Shown: positions 34,044 through 43,680 of the stretch, piece by piece | How the letters are laid out: every line of letters begins with the position of its first letter | Position numbering within the stretch: position 1 is the stretch's first letter | NCBI GenBank assembly: GCA_002748425.1 | Contig: PDSJ01000014.1 | Location: 1-64,000, forward strand | Origin: a candidate division KSB3 bacterium | GTDB taxonomy: Bacteria > Moduliflexota > Moduliflexia > Moduliflexales > Moduliflexaceae | Reading direction: 5' to 3' | DNA: 64,000 nt | The notes under the pieces: model-generated | What the model saw: the letters and a program-made list of their open reading frames with translations, nothing else | What the model was told of the DNA's origin: nothing | Database searches by the model: none | Program-made: the position numbers and the translations under genes

Positions 34044-34925
34044 TTAGTCCTGTTGAGTTTTCGGATCGATAAGCGCTTTGATCGTGTTCCCCAGGATGTC
34101 GAAGATCTTGACAGTGCAGACCAGAGCCGCCCCTGGAAAGACTGCCAACCACCAATAGCCGGTGGATAAATGCCGCATCGATTCGGAGAGCAGGATGCCG
34201 ATCGAAGGATGATTGGGCGATAAGCCAAAGCCCAGAAAGGTCAATCCGGCAGCATGCAGAATCGCATGAGGAAACAGCAGAATCGCGCTGATGAGAATTT
34301 GCGGAAACACATGCGGCAGCATGTGATGTCGGGCTATCCATAACGGCGTCCGGCCCAGGCGTTGTGATAAACGCACGTAGTCTGCCTGCAGCAGTTGAAG
34401 CACTTCGGCCCTGATGATCCTGGCCGGGCGGGGCCAGTGGGAGAGCGCGACCGCAATGATGACTCCTTTTCCGCCGCCGCCCATTGTAAACGATAATAAG
34501 ATCAGCAGAACCAGATGCGGCATTGACATGACCAGATCGATGGCAGAGGTGGCCACGCTGTCAGCCCATGGTCCGAGTGTCGCCGAGCAGAGACCGAGCA
34601 GCACAGAGATCAGAACACTGATCCCTGCGGCAAAGACGCCGATTTTGAGACTGAGACACAGCCCCTGTACTGTGCGGATCAGCATATCACGCCCCAGCCA
34701 GTCCGTGCCCAGCCAATGTTCGCTGGACGGGGGCAGTTTCCGGAGCGCCAGATGGGTTTGTACGCCTGTGTCGCTGAAGAGTGCATTAGTTACGAAGAGC
34801 CCTGCCAGAACGCTTAAGCAGAGTATGATAACGGCATAGCGCTGCGTTCGGCGGGAGAAAGACATCGCGTGAGCGCGGGGGGCATGGCCTGGGATCGAGT
34901 TTCTGGGTTTAATGCTAGCCTGCAT
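34044..34925 (-). CDS. Nickel/peptide ABC transporter permease (NikC/DppC type)
   Basis: 293 residues. An N-terminal cytoplasmic tail leads into TM1 (AVIILCLSVLAGLFVTNALF). The conserved periplasmic HWLGTDWLGRDMLIRTVQG (~residues 69-87) is the DppC hallmark, and the EAA-loop region appears as RIIRAEVLQLLQADYVRLSQRLG. Five or six TM segments in all. It overlaps the preceding permease gene by 11 bp, indicating tight coupling. Confidence 0.9.
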   Translation of the reverse strand: MQASIKPRNSIPGHAPRAHAMSFSRRTQRYAVIILCLSVLAGLFVTNALFSDTGVQTHLALRKLPPSSEHWLGTDWLGRDMLIRTVQGLCLSLKIGVFAAGISVLISVLLGLCSATLGPWADSVATSAIDLVMSMPHLVLLILLSFTMGGGGKGVIIAVALSHWPRPARIIRAEVLQLLQADYVRLSQRLGRTPLWIARHHMLPHVFPQILISAILLFPHAILHAAGLTFLGFGLSPNHPSIGILLSESMRHLSTGYWWLAVFPGAALVCTVKIFDILGNTIKALIDPKTQQD

Positions 34926-35913
34926 GCTCCACCTGGCCTTCCGTTCTCATGCGAGGATCGATCGAGAGATAGCACAGATCGGCAATGGTGTTGCCGCTGA
35001 ACACAAAGATTGTACTGAACATGACAATGCCCAGGAGCAGTGAGACGTCTCCGCGAATTCCCGCCTCCACTGTTGCTTTTCCGAGTCCCGGATACGAGAA
35101 GACCTGTTCGGCAAGCACCGATCCGCTGAACAATTCGCTCAAGGAGGCGAACTGCAGGGTAATCGCCGGAAGAGCGACATTTCTGAGCGCCTGATGCCAA
35201 GCTATCCCAAGCGTTGATTCTCCCTGTGCTCTCGCGAACAGCACATAGTCACTGTGCATGATATCGATCGTTTTTTCCCGGGTATGCAAGGCAATGTTGG
35301 CGATGCCGACAATCGACAGCGTTAAGGCTGGTAACAGGATATGATGCAGTTTCTGGAGGAGCGTGACATCTTCGGGCAGGACTCCCAGGGGACTGGCGCA
35401 GCAGACTGGAGTCCACTGAAGAGAAACAGAAAACAGCACCAGCAGAACCATACCGATCCAGAAGGCTGGTGTTGAAGCGAGGGTGTACGAATAGAGACGC
35501 ACAAAGGAATCAAAGAGCGATCCCTCATACAGCCCGGAAAAGAGACCCAGCAGAAAGCCGGCTATTCCTGAGAGCAGCCAGGCTGCTGCCATCAGCTGTA
35601 ACGATGTGAGAAAGCGTTTGCCGATCACCGTCAGAACGGCTTCGTTGTATATCATCGATCTTCCGAAATTCCCTTGCAGGATTTGCCTGCCCCAATGAGC
35701 GAGGCGCTGTGCGATCGGTTTATCCAGTCCCCAGCGCGCAGCAATGATCGCGCGCTGTTCAGGACTGATTTGGAGCATTTCAGCGCCAATGTAAGCTGAA
35801 ATCGGATCGATCGGCGACAGACTGACCAGCAGAAACGAGAGGATCGACACTGTTGCCAGCAATGCAGCTAATCGCAGCAGCTTTTTACACAAAAAGCGGG
35901 TAAAAATACGCAT
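34915..35913 (-). CDS. Nickel/peptide ABC transporter permease (NikB/DppB type)
   Basis: 332-residue membrane protein, six TM segments. The N-terminus LLRLAALLATVSILSFLLVSLSPIDPISAYIG is the DppB/NikB start region. RWGLDKPIAQRLAHWGRQILQGNFGRSMIYNEAV matches the family periplasmic loop, and REKTIDIMHSDYVLFARAQGES is the EAA-type coupling loop. It follows the binding-protein gene after 3 bp. Confidence 0.9.
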   Translation of the reverse strand: MRIFTRFLCKKLLRLAALLATVSILSFLLVSLSPIDPISAYIGAEMLQISPEQRAIIAARWGLDKPIAQRLAHWGRQILQGNFGRSMIYNEAVLTVIGKRFLTSLQLMAAAWLLSGIAGFLLGLFSGLYEGSLFDSFVRLYSYTLASTPAFWIGMVLLVLFSVSLQWTPVCCASPLGVLPEDVTLLQKLHHILLPALTLSIVGIANIALHTREKTIDIMHSDYVLFARAQGESTLGIAWHQALRNVALPAITLQFASLSELFSGSVLAEQVFSYPGLGKATVEAGIRGDVSLLLGIVMFSTIFVFSGNTIADLCYLSIDPRMRTEGQVEHAG

Positions 35914-35916
35914 GGC

Positions 35917-37512
35917 TCACTCACACGTCCATTTCCATTGGGTAATGTTGGCGGTCAGCGGCCATCCGTGACCGTGCGGCTCGATCTGCGAGGTCCCGAT
36001 ATCCAGGCAATCGCTCACAAAATAGGTATGCGTCAAATTCACCAGCCAGGCCCAGGGAGCGTCTCCTGCCGTGATAAAGCCACTTGTGCCGTCCCATTGT
36101 GCGCTTTTCCAGAGAGACACGGCCTCTTCAAAGGACGAGGCGCTCATCGCCTGATCAAGATATTCGTCCACAGCAGAGTTGTGATAGTACCCGGGGTTAA
36201 AATACTCAACGCCCCGCATGGAACTGTGATACAGGTTATACAGCTCTGTCGGATTATGACTTCCCCAGCCCAGCACGACCGCATTGGAATGTTTCAGCAT
36301 GTCGATCTCATCCCAGCTTTTTCCTTGAACATCGACGCGTATGCCGGCCTCTTTGAGCATATCGGCACAGGCCAGCGCGAGGTTTTGACGGGTACTGTCG
36401 CTGGAAGGATGGATAAGCGTGAATTCGGCCTTTATACCGTTCTTTTCGACGATTCCGTCGCCGTCAGAGTCCTTCCAGCCGTTTTCTGCAAGGATCTGGC
36501 GGGCCTTGTCCAGGTTGGCATCCTGAAAACGAGCTTCAGGCTGTTCCCAGGGCAGGCCGTCTACAAGGCTGAAGGCCGGAGTGCCAAAGCCTTCCAGAAT
36601 TCCGTCCACAAGAGCCTGACGATCGATCGCGTAATTCGCAGCCTGACGTATTGCAGGATCCGCTGTGACTGTATTGCCGAGAGGAGCGCCGTTTGCGCTT
36701 ATCTCGCCATTGTCGGGTACGACAGGAAACATCAGCCCGCGATTATCCACGCTCGGCACCGGATGAATGTGCATTCCGGGAATACGTTGAACCGCCAGCA
36801 TCTGGGGAACGGCTACCACATGGACTTTGCCTGCTTTTGCGGCGGCAAATGACGTGTCCTCATCGGTAAACAGAAAGACAAGCCGATCGATGCTGGGCTT
36901 GTGACCGTAATAGAACGGATTCGCCTCAACGATCATCTGCTGCCCTTCAGCCCAATGCACAAGCGTGTATGGCCCGGATCCGATCGGATGGCGTCCGTAA
37001 TCTGGGCCGTACGCGTGTTCTGGAACAATCCCCAACGTGATAAATTGTTCGATAAAGGTGATCCAGGGCTGTGTAAGATGGAATTCCACTGTGTCATCTT
37101 TGACGGCGACAGCTTTGTCCAGTACGGTCACATCGACCTTCCCTCCGGACTTCGCGGCCTGGTTGAAGGTATAGGCGACATCCTTTGCTGTCAACGGTGT
37201 GCCGTCGGAAAATTTCACATCCTTGCGGATACGTATCGTCCATGTTAATCGATCTTCACTCAATGAATAGTCTTCAGCCAAATCCGGCACGATATTCAAA
37301 TCAGTATCTCTCCGGAGCAGGGTGCTCTGGAACAGCGGGCTTCCGTAACGGCCCCAACCGGTGATCGGATCGTAGCCTTCTGTCCGTTCTCCGCCGATAG
37401 CCAGGATAATTTCCGTTGCCTCTGCAACGCTTCCGCTATGGAAGGCAATCAGGCCGTGCAACAGGCTGGCCCCCAAAAACATAAGTAATCCAACACCGTT
37501 AAATTTTCGCAT
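35917..37512 (-). CDS. Nickel/peptide-type ABC transporter substrate-binding protein (NikA-like)
   Basis: 531-residue family 5 binding protein. From ATG 37512 (GAGAGG upstream) there is a signal peptide (FNGVGLLMFLGASLLHGLIAFHSG). SEDRLTWTIRIRKDVKFSDGTPLTAKDVAYTFNQA and the SGPYTLVHWAEGQQMIVEANPFYYG region are the SBP_bac_5 signatures. Five-gene order (A-B-C-D-E) and neighbours CobO and CbiK suggest nickel or cobalt, but peptide transporters share these folds and no metal ligand is decisive. An EF-hand-like DSDGDGIVEKNG loop lies at ~residues 355-366 and may bind calcium structurally. Confidence 0.8.
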   Translation of the reverse strand: MRKFNGVGLLMFLGASLLHGLIAFHSGSVAEATEIILAIGGERTEGYDPITGWGRYGSPLFQSTLLRRDTDLNIVPDLAEDYSLSEDRLTWTIRIRKDVKFSDGTPLTAKDVAYTFNQAAKSGGKVDVTVLDKAVAVKDDTVEFHLTQPWITFIEQFITLGIVPEHAYGPDYGRHPIGSGPYTLVHWAEGQQMIVEANPFYYGHKPSIDRLVFLFTDEDTSFAAAKAGKVHVVAVPQMLAVQRIPGMHIHPVPSVDNRGLMFPVVPDNGEISANGAPLGNTVTADPAIRQAANYAIDRQALVDGILEGFGTPAFSLVDGLPWEQPEARFQDANLDKARQILAENGWKDSDGDGIVEKNGIKAEFTLIHPSSDSTRQNLALACADMLKEAGIRVDVQGKSWDEIDMLKHSNAVVLGWGSHNPTELYNLYHSSMRGVEYFNPGYYHNSAVDEYLDQAMSASSFEEAVSLWKSAQWDGTSGFITAGDAPWAWLVNLTHTYFVSDCLDIGTSQIEPHGHGWPLTANITQWKWTCE

Positions 37513-37583
37513 ACGACGTATCCTCTCAATGTTAGTTACTGACAAGTGAGCATAAAATTTTCAGCGTGACTAATTTTTATGTC

Positions 37584-37612
37584 TATGTATAAATGCCGTA
37601 TAAGAATGTCAA
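37584..37612 (-). promoter_or_regulatory. Promoter of the Nik-type operon
   Basis: Minus strand: TTGACA (37612-37607), 17-bp spacer, TACATA (37589-37584), leader of about 65 nt to the nikA-like start. Confidence 0.65.
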
Positions 37613-37619
37613 TATTCGT

Positions 37620-37659
37620 GTTACAAAATACAATAAAAATTATTGTACGCATGTGTAAC
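37620..37659. promoter_or_regulatory. Nested palindrome upstream of the Nik-type promoter
   Basis: Inner dyad TACATA-like arms TACAATA (37629-37635) and TATTGTA (37641-37647) around AAAAT. An outer dyad GTTACA (37620-37625)/TGTAAC (37654-37659) shares nearly the same centre. It ends 8 bp upstream of the -35 box. The form is that of a metalloregulator or other dimer/tetramer site; it does not match the NikR spacing I know. Confidence 0.5.
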
Positions 37660-37813
37660 TTATGATGTATACTAGGGTTCCTGTGAACTTTATACGAAAT
37701 GACAGCATTCCCGGATTTTTGATCTGGGATGCGGCTTCAACGGTTTATCTTCAAGGGGATCATGCAAAAAGGTGTGAGCTTTTGACGGAGAGATACGCTA
37801 TATCCTGAAGGTC

Positions 37814-38335
37814 TTAAAATTCGATGCCTTTCTGGGCTTTGATGCCCTGCTGATAGGGATGTTTTCGTTCGAGCATCTCGGTGACGAGATCGGCGCATTC
37901 GATCAGCGGAAGAGGAGCGTTGCGACCGGTGACAACAGTATGAAGCCCCTCTCGTCTGCTGGTCAGACCGTTCAGGATCTCATCCTGTTCGACAAAGCCG
38001 AGGGTGATCAAGTAAGTCAATTCATCTAAAATGACCAAGGAATATTCCTGTGACTGTAATTGCTGCTTTGCGTAATCCCAGGCTTCTCGGGCGATCGCCC
38101 GGTCCTTTTCAATGGCTTCTGATTTCCACGTAAAGCCCCTTCCCATGACCTGAAAATCGAGTAAACCGTGAAAACGTTCTGCCGAGAACAGCTCTCCATA
38201 TTTCCAGGAGCCTTTGATGAACTGGACGATACAGACTTTTTGTCCGTGCCCCAGCGCTCGCATCGCAAGCCCCAGGGCTGCGGTAGTTTTTCCTTTTCCG
38301 TTTCCGGTATATACAATTAAAAGTCCTTTTTTCAT
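37814..38335 (-). CDS. cobO: Cob(I)yrinic acid a,c-diamide adenosyltransferase (CobO/BtuR/CobA type)
   Basis: 173-residue cytoplasmic enzyme that transfers adenosyl from ATP to cob(I)alamin or its precursors. From ATG 38335 (AAAGGA upstream) it begins LLIVYTGNGKGKTTAALGLAMRALGHG, where the P-loop GNGKGKTT is at ~residues 10-17. QFIKGSWKYGE and LVILDELTYLITLG complete the CobA/BtuR signature, and GRNAPLPLIECADLVTEM is the C-terminal block. The longer open frame to 38476 has no support. It lies between cbiK and the Nik-type operon. Confidence 0.93.
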   Translation of the reverse strand: MKKGLLIVYTGNGKGKTTAALGLAMRALGHGQKVCIVQFIKGSWKYGELFSAERFHGLLDFQVMGRGFTWKSEAIEKDRAIAREAWDYAKQQLQSQEYSLVILDELTYLITLGFVEQDEILNGLTSRREGLHTVVTGRNAPLPLIECADLVTEMLERKHPYQQGIKAQKGIEF

Positions 38336-38501
38336 ATCACTTCTGTTCCTTTGAGTAAAATCCGCTAGCCTGAGGGGGGAATACCTGTCCTTTGCTACGC
38401 CCGATGATGTCAAGAAAAAAACAGTACTGATGTGAAAGAGACAGGCTGCAGGAGGGCGTGAAGAGGTCCCCGGCAAGCGCTTCAGTGGCTGCCAGCTGTT
38501 T

Positions 38502-39335
38502 TCAGTGAAGATGGGCGCGGCATCCGCCTTTGATCGCGTCTCTGATGTGCTGGATGTAGAGCGATTGAATCGCCGGGTTTTCTCCCATGCCGTGCAGATA
38601 GCATTCTACGTCAAAGCCTTCCGTTGTCAGGATGGTCTTCCAGGAGTCTTCTTCATCACCGGCCATGTCGTTTTGAGCATGGTCTCCGGCCACGAAGAGC
38701 AGCGGCATCAAGATGACCTTTCGGACAGGTGATGCCTTGAGTTTTCTGATGACGTCGTCAAGGGTCGGAACGCCTTCAAGCGTTCCGACCAGCACATTGT
38801 CGGTATCCATCTCTTTAAAGACACGCTCCAGCTCTGCGTATATTGCATTGGCTGCGTGGTAGGTCCCGTGTCCCATAAGGACAACGGCTTCGTCCTTTTT
38901 CAAGGCCGGCATCTGCCTGGTCAGAGCGGCTGCAGCTTTCCGTAAGTCCCTTTCTGTTGCCGAGAGCAGGGGCATCCCGACGACAATCTTTTCAAAATCG
39001 TCTTTGAAGTGCCTGGCAGTTCTGAGCAGATCGTGAAACTCCGCGCCTGGAATAACATGAGTCGCTTGAATAATGACTTCCGAAACCCCTTTATTCTTCA
39101 AAGCTGTCAAGGCCTGTTGCGGGTCGTCAACCTCAATTTCGTCGCGTTCTTTCAAAATTTTTCTGATAATACGAGACGTAAAAGCCCGCTGGACCTCGTA
39201 GTCCAGGAAGGTCTCCGCGATGTTGCCTTCGATCGCGTCGATTGTGGCTTTCCGGGTGTCGGCATAGCTTGTGCCGAAACTGACGACAAGAATCGTTTTT
39301 TTCACCTCGGGCAGGATCATTTCACGAGTATTCAT
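38502..39335 (-). CDS. cbiK: Sirohydrochlorin cobaltochelatase CbiK
   Basis: 277-residue anaerobic-pathway cobalt chelatase that inserts Co2+ into sirohydrochlorin (or factor II) in B12 synthesis. From ATG 39335 (AAGGAG upstream) the motifs ILVVSFGTSYADTRKATIDAIE, TSRIIRKIL, QATHVIPGAEFHDL, the catalytic MGHGTYHAAN and LFVAGDHAQNDMAGDEEDSW (second ligand His) are all present. Length fits CbiK, not the shorter CbiX. There is no signal peptide from this start. A longer open frame upstream contains a hydrophobic stretch, so a periplasmic CbiK variant (as known in Desulfovibrio) cannot be fully excluded. Confidence 0.92.
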   Translation of the reverse strand: MNTREMILPEVKKTILVVSFGTSYADTRKATIDAIEGNIAETFLDYEVQRAFTSRIIRKILKERDEIEVDDPQQALTALKNKGVSEVIIQATHVIPGAEFHDLLRTARHFKDDFEKIVVGMPLLSATERDLRKAAAALTRQMPALKKDEAVVLMGHGTYHAANAIYAELERVFKEMDTDNVLVGTLEGVPTLDDVIRKLKASPVRKVILMPLLFVAGDHAQNDMAGDEEDSWKTILTTEGFDVECYLHGMGENPAIQSLYIQHIRDAIKGGCRAHLH

Positions 39336-39479
39336 CCTCTTCTCCTTGCCTATAAAAGAGTTGCTGAAAAAGGACACAGCTCCGATGAGGTTCTGAAACA
39401 TCCGCGATTTCAACGAAGCTGTGTCGGAATATCGCTCCAGCCTGTTTCGCTGCTGCGAGCTCTGTTCCTGAGAGCAGCG

Positions 39480-41702
39480 TTAAAGCGTATCGAGAATGTC
39501 GTTTAAAACGCGACTCGGCCGCATGACCCGTGCTGTCTGTTCTCTCGACGGCATATAGTAGCCGCCGAGATCAACTGCCCGGCCTTGAGCCGCCAGCAGT
39601 TCCTCCGTGATTTGCGTTTCGTTTTGAGCGAGTTTCTCCGCTGCTTCAGCAAATCGCGCCTTTAACCAGGCATCCTCATCCTGCTCGGCCAGGGCCTGTG
39701 CCCAGTAGAGAGTCAGGTAAAACGTACTGCCCCGGTTATCAAGCTCATTCACCTTGCGGCTGGGTAATTTGCCGTTTTCAAGATAGCGGGCAATCGCCTG
39801 GTCTAAGGTTTTCGCCAGGATCGCGGCCTTGGAATTTCCCGTGTGATCGGCAATCATTTCAAAAGACGGCACAAGAGCGCAGTATTCACCTAAGGAATCC
39901 CATCTGAGATGCCCCTCTTTCATGAGTTGCTGCACATGTTTCGGAGCTGATCCGCCAGCGCCCGTTTCGAACAGTCCCCCGCCTTTCAACAAAGGCACGA
40001 TCGAGAGCATTCGTGCACTTGTGCCCAGCTCAAGAATGGGAAACAGATCAGTCAGATAATCCCTGAGAACGTTACCGGTCGCGGAAATGGTGTCTTTGCC
40101 CTGGCGAACTCTCTCAAGCGTGAACCTCATCGCTTCCTGCGGCGGCATGGTGTAAATCTCCAGACCATCAGTATCGTATTCCGCTAAGTAGTGTGTCAGC
40201 TTCTTGATAATCTCTCGATCGTGAGCGCGATGTTCATCTAGCCAGAAGACAACAGGATTACCGACGGCTTTCGATCGTGTCAGTGCCAGTGTGATCCAGT
40301 CGCGGATGGCTTCATCCTTTGTCTGACACATGCGGAAGATGTCATGGGCTTCTACGCGTTGTTCGAGCAGTGTGTTTCCGTTTTCATCGACAACACGGAT
40401 GCTGCCCGGACCCTGGGCTTCGAATGTTTTGTCATGCGAACCGTATTCTTCGGCTTTTTTCGCCATCAAGCCCACATTCGCTACATTGCCCATCACAGCC
40501 GGATCAAATTGTCCTTTTTGCTTGACATCTTCCAGAATTTCCTCATATATAACGGCATAAGAGCGGTCGGGTACCATCGCAATGCAGTCCTGAAGCTGAT
40601 CGTCGCGATTCCACATCCTGCCGCCGTCGCGAATGATGTTGGGCATGGATGCGTCCACAATAATTTTATTGGGGAGATGCAGATTCGTGATGCCGTGCCG
40701 CGAGTCGACCATGGCCAGCGCCGGTTGAGTCGCATAGACCGCCTGAATGTCTGCTTCGATCTCAGCTTTATGCTCTGCTGGGAGCTTGTTGATTTTGTCC
40801 AGCACATCGGCTAATCCGTTATTGACATTCGCCCCAAGTTCTTTCAGTGTCGCAGCATGCTTCTCAAGGGCGTCTTTATAATAGATGGAGACGCAATGAC
40901 CGAACATGATCGGATCAGAGACTTTCATCATCGTGGCTTTGAGGTGGAGTGAAAGCAGGACGTCGTCCTTTTTCGCCGCCTCGATCTGTTCGGCGTAGAA
41001 TCTGCGCAGGGCTGCCACATCCATGTGAGTCGTGTCGATGACTTCATCCTTGATCAGTGAAATGTTCTCCTTAAGGACCTTGACATTGCCCGCCTGATCG
41101 ACAAATTCAATCTTCACATCGCAGGCTTTGTCCAGAGTCATGGATGTCTCATGTTCATAAAAATCTTGTGCCTTCATGTGCGCAACGCGGGCTTGAGAGC
41201 CGGATTCTGGCCAGGCTTTCATCATTGTATGGGGATGTTTTCGGGCGAAAGCCTTGACGGAGACGGCGGCCCGCCGGTCGGAATTTCCTTCGCGCAGAAC
41301 CGGATTGACGGCAGAGCCGAGAACGACGGAGAAGCGTTGCTGCAAGGCGCGCTCTTCATCTGTTTTCGGCTCCTCAGGATACTCAGGAATATCATAGCCC
41401 TTGTCCCGCAGTTCCTTGATGGCGGCCTGAAGCTGCGGGATCGATGCGCTGATGTTGGGCAGTTTGATAATATTCGTATCAGGCCTTTGTGTCATGTCGC
41501 CCAATATCGTCAGATAGTCGGGCATTTTCTGTTCTTCGGTAAGTCTGTCGGGAAAGGTTGAAATAATCCGTCCGGCCAGAGATATGTCGGCCAACTCGAT
41601 CTCGATGCCAGTCTCTTTGGTGAATGCCTTCAGAACCGGGAGCAGTCCCTGTGATGCCAGGGCAGGAGCCTCATCCGTGTGAGTCCACGTAATTTTTGCC
41701 AT
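39480..41702 (-). CDS. icd: NADP-dependent isocitrate dehydrogenase, monomeric type
   Basis: 740-residue monomeric IDH, converting isocitrate to 2-oxoglutarate and CO2 with NADP+. The start ATG 41702 (GAGG upstream) gives the canonical [18 protein letters not shown]. Other hallmarks are [22 protein letters not shown], the substrate loop [24 protein letters not shown] (~residues 127-150) and CVSIYYKD. The C-terminal [21 protein letters not shown] matches the family. The frame is open 29 codons upstream without support. It is divergent from the PfkB kinase gene. No other TCA-cycle genes are adjacent. Confidence 0.96.
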   Translation of the reverse strand: MAKITWTHTDEAPALASQGLLPVLKAFTKETGIEIELADISLAGRIISTFPDRLTEEQKMPDYLTILGDMTQRPDTNIIKLPNISASIPQLQAAIKELRDKGYDIPEYPEEPKTDEERALQQRFSVVLGSAVNPVLREGNSDRRAAVSVKAFARKHPHTMMKAWPESGSQARVAHMKAQDFYEHETSMTLDKACDVKIEFVDQAGNVKVLKENISLIKDEVIDTTHMDVAALRRFYAEQIEAAKKDDVLLSLHLKATMMKVSDPIMFGHCVSIYYKDALEKHAATLKELGANVNNGLADVLDKINKLPAEHKAEIEADIQAVYATQPALAMVDSRHGITNLHLPNKIIVDASMPNIIRDGGRMWNRDDQLQDCIAMVPDRSYAVIYEEILEDVKQKGQFDPAVMGNVANVGLMAKKAEEYGSHDKTFEAQGPGSIRVVDENGNTLLEQRVEAHDIFRMCQTKDEAIRDWITLALTRSKAVGNPVVFWLDEHRAHDREIIKKLTHYLAEYDTDGLEIYTMPPQEAMRFTLERVRQGKDTISATGNVLRDYLTDLFPILELGTSARMLSIVPLLKGGGLFETGAGGSAPKHVQQLMKEGHLRWDSLGEYCALVPSFEMIADHTGNSKAAILAKTLDQAIARYLENGKLPSRKVNELDNRGSTFYLTLYWAQALAEQDEDAWLKARFAEAAEKLAQNETQITEELLAAQGRAVDLGGYYMPSREQTARVMRPSRVLNDILDTL

Positions 41703-42068
41703 TGTCGAACCTCGTTGTTGGGTTGTTGCTCTCAAACAGAGCATGGTGCTGTTATGTCGATTTCTACGCTTAAAAGCGATGCTGGACAATTACTATGCTG
41801 CTTATGCTTTACGTGGAAATCTGTCAAGTGGAAACCCGATGAAGCCGGTCTCGGAGGCTGTACGATCTTTATGGCTCTGTCAATAACACCGGAGGCTTCC
41901 TGCAAGCGTGAGTTCTCCTGTTTTTCCACCAGAGAGGTCTCCACTGAGTAAATTCGTTATGTGAGCGAAAAATTCTTGACGCAGAGTGTACAATGCCATA
42001 ATCTGAATAACTCGGTATCTATCGGAATGAAGCGCACATGAAATATCTTGCACGCTGAGAGGTCATCT
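41703..42068. other. Intergenic region between icd and the PfkB gene
   Basis: 366 bp with no gene. On the plus strand TTGACG (41976-41981) and CATAAT (41997-42002) with a short 15-bp spacer could serve the kinase gene. On the minus strand TTGACA (41827-41822) may serve icd, but its -10 is poor. No repeats or operators are evident. Confidence 0.4.
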
Positions 42069-43040
42069 ATGGTTGAGATTGTATGTTTGGGAGAAGTGCT
42101 GATCGATTTTGTCTCGCTGGAATCCGGGGTGTCGCTCGTGGAAGCCCCTTCATTTAAAAAAGCTGCCGGCGGGGCGCCGGCCAACGTGGCGGTCGGTCTG
42201 GCCCGTTTGGGCCATTCGGTCGGCTTTATCGGCAAGGTCGGGCAAGAGAGCTTTGGAGATTTTCTGATAAAAACTCTGGCGGACAATCAGGTGGATGTCT
42301 CCGGCATTGCCCGCGATCCAAATGCCCGCACCATGCTGGCCTTTGTCTCGCTGGCAGCTGACGGCGAACGAGAGTTTATGTTTTACCGCCACCCTTCGGC
42401 TGATATGACGCTCACCCCAGAAGAGATTCCGGACGATCTGATTGCCAATGCCCGTCTCTTTCACTATGGATCGATCAGCCTGATTTCCGAGCCGTGCCGC
42501 AGCGCCACACTGCATGCTCTGACGATCGCAAAGGAGAACGGTGTTCTCACGTCCTACGATCCGAACCTGCGCTTGAATTTATGGGAAAGCGAAGACATGG
42601 CGCGCCGGGAAATGCTTGAGGGAATGCGCTTTGCTGATGTCGTGAAAATCAATGAAGATGAGCTGCACTTTCTGACCGGCAGCCGTACCTTTGAAGAGGG
42701 CGCGAAGGCCCTGATGCAGTACGGTGTCTCTCTGCTTATTGTGACCATGGGAGAAAAAGGCTGCTGTTTCTATTCCGACTCTGCGCAGGGCATGGTCCCG
42801 GGTAAGGTGGTGCAAGCCGTCGATACGACCGGGGCAGGAGACAGCTTTGTCGCCGCTCTGCTGTCCGGCTTGTTGGGGCGAAATACGCTCGATCGGCCTT
42901 TCACGGACCAGGATGCATCGACTTTGGAGGAAATCTGCCGCTATGCTAATGCTGCCGGCGCTCTCACGTCGCTTGAACGCGGAGCAATTCCCAGCTTGCC
43001 GACGGGGAAGCAAATTCAGGCGTTTTTAGAACGTAGCTGA
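42069..43040 (+). CDS. PfkB-family sugar kinase (fructokinase-like)
   Basis: 323-residue ribokinase-fold kinase. From ATG 42069 (GAGAGG upstream) it reads [13 protein letters not shown], then the substrate signature [30 protein letters not shown] (~residues 37-66) and [13 protein letters not shown]. The C-terminal anion-hole/ATP motif is [19 protein letters not shown] with the catalytic Asp (~residue 258). The pattern DPNLR(x)NLW is most common in fructokinases. ManA and hexokinase lie nearby on the other strand, consistent with fructose/mannose entry to glycolysis. Not assigned to one sugar. Confidence 0.88.
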   Translation: MVEIVCLGEVLIDFVSLESGVSLVEAPSFKKAAGGAPANVAVGLARLGHSVGFIGKVGQESFGDFLIKTLADNQVDVSGIARDPNARTMLAFVSLAADGEREFMFYRHPSADMTLTPEEIPDDLIANARLFHYGSISLISEPCRSATLHALTIAKENGVLTSYDPNLRLNLWESEDMARREMLEGMRFADVVKINEDELHFLTGSRTFEEGAKALMQYGVSLLIVTMGEKGCCFYSDSAQGMVPGKVVQAVDTTGAGDSFVAALLSGLLGRNTLDRPFTDQDASTLEEICRYANAAGALTSLERGAIPSLPTGKQIQAFLERS

Positions 43041-43087
43041 CTGAGAAAAGAAAATATCCTGTGGGAGATCAGAGAGAGGTTCTGCAC

Positions 43088-43666
43088 ATGAAAGAGCAAA
43101 GATGTTTCTTTATACTGCTGTTGTGTTTTGTCGCGGCATTTACAGTGTTCGGACATCTTCACAGCGAGGCGTCTGATACAAAGCAAGGAAAAGATCGCAT
43201 GAACAAAGAAAAATTGAAGGAAATACTGACAGCGCTGCAATATAAGGTGACCCAAGAAAATGGAACGGAACGCCCTTTTGAGAATGTATATTGGGATAAC
43301 ACGCTGCCTGGAATTTATGTAGACATCGTGTCTGGCGAGCCGTTATTCAGCTCTCTGGACAAGTTCAAATCCGGTTCAGGATGGCCCAGTTTCACGCGTC
43401 CTCTCGTGAAAGAGAACGTTCTGGAGGAGGTCGATCGCAGCCTGTTTATGGTACGAACCGAAGTCCGCAGTAAAAATGCCGATTCTCATTTAGGCCATGT
43501 TTTTCAGGACGGCCCGGAACCAACGGGCTTGCGTTATTGCATAAACTCAGCCGCCTTGCGCTTTATTCCGCTTGAAGACCTTGAGAACGAGGGCTACGGA
43601 GAGTTCCTGAAACTCTTTGAACGCCAGGACGGAGAAGAAGACAAGGCGGGTGATGCAGGGCGTTGA
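43088..43666 (+). CDS. msrB: Exported peptide-methionine (R)-S-oxide reductase MsrB
   Basis: 192 residues. From ATG 43088 (AGAGAGG upstream) there is a signal peptide or N-anchor ([23 protein letters not shown]), then a full MsrB domain: [82 protein letters not shown] and the catalytic Cys of [14 protein letters not shown]. The four zinc-binding cysteines of many MsrBs are absent. Export implies repair of oxidised periplasmic or outer-membrane proteins. It lies 47 bp behind the kinase gene; functional linkage is unclear. Confidence 0.93.
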   Translation: MKEQRCFFILLLCFVAAFTVFGHLHSEASDTKQGKDRMNKEKLKEILTALQYKVTQENGTERPFENVYWDNTLPGIYVDIVSGEPLFSSLDKFKSGSGWPSFTRPLVKENVLEEVDRSLFMVRTEVRSKNADSHLGHVFQDGPEPTGLRYCINSAALRFIPLEDLENEGYGEFLKLFERQDGEEDKAGDAGR

Positions 43667-43680
43667 AGAAGCTTTCGTGT

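Noticed and set aside
37660..39479. Cobalamin riboswitch near cobO/cbiK
   Set aside because: No B12-box-like or other conserved core elements recognised in the gaps.
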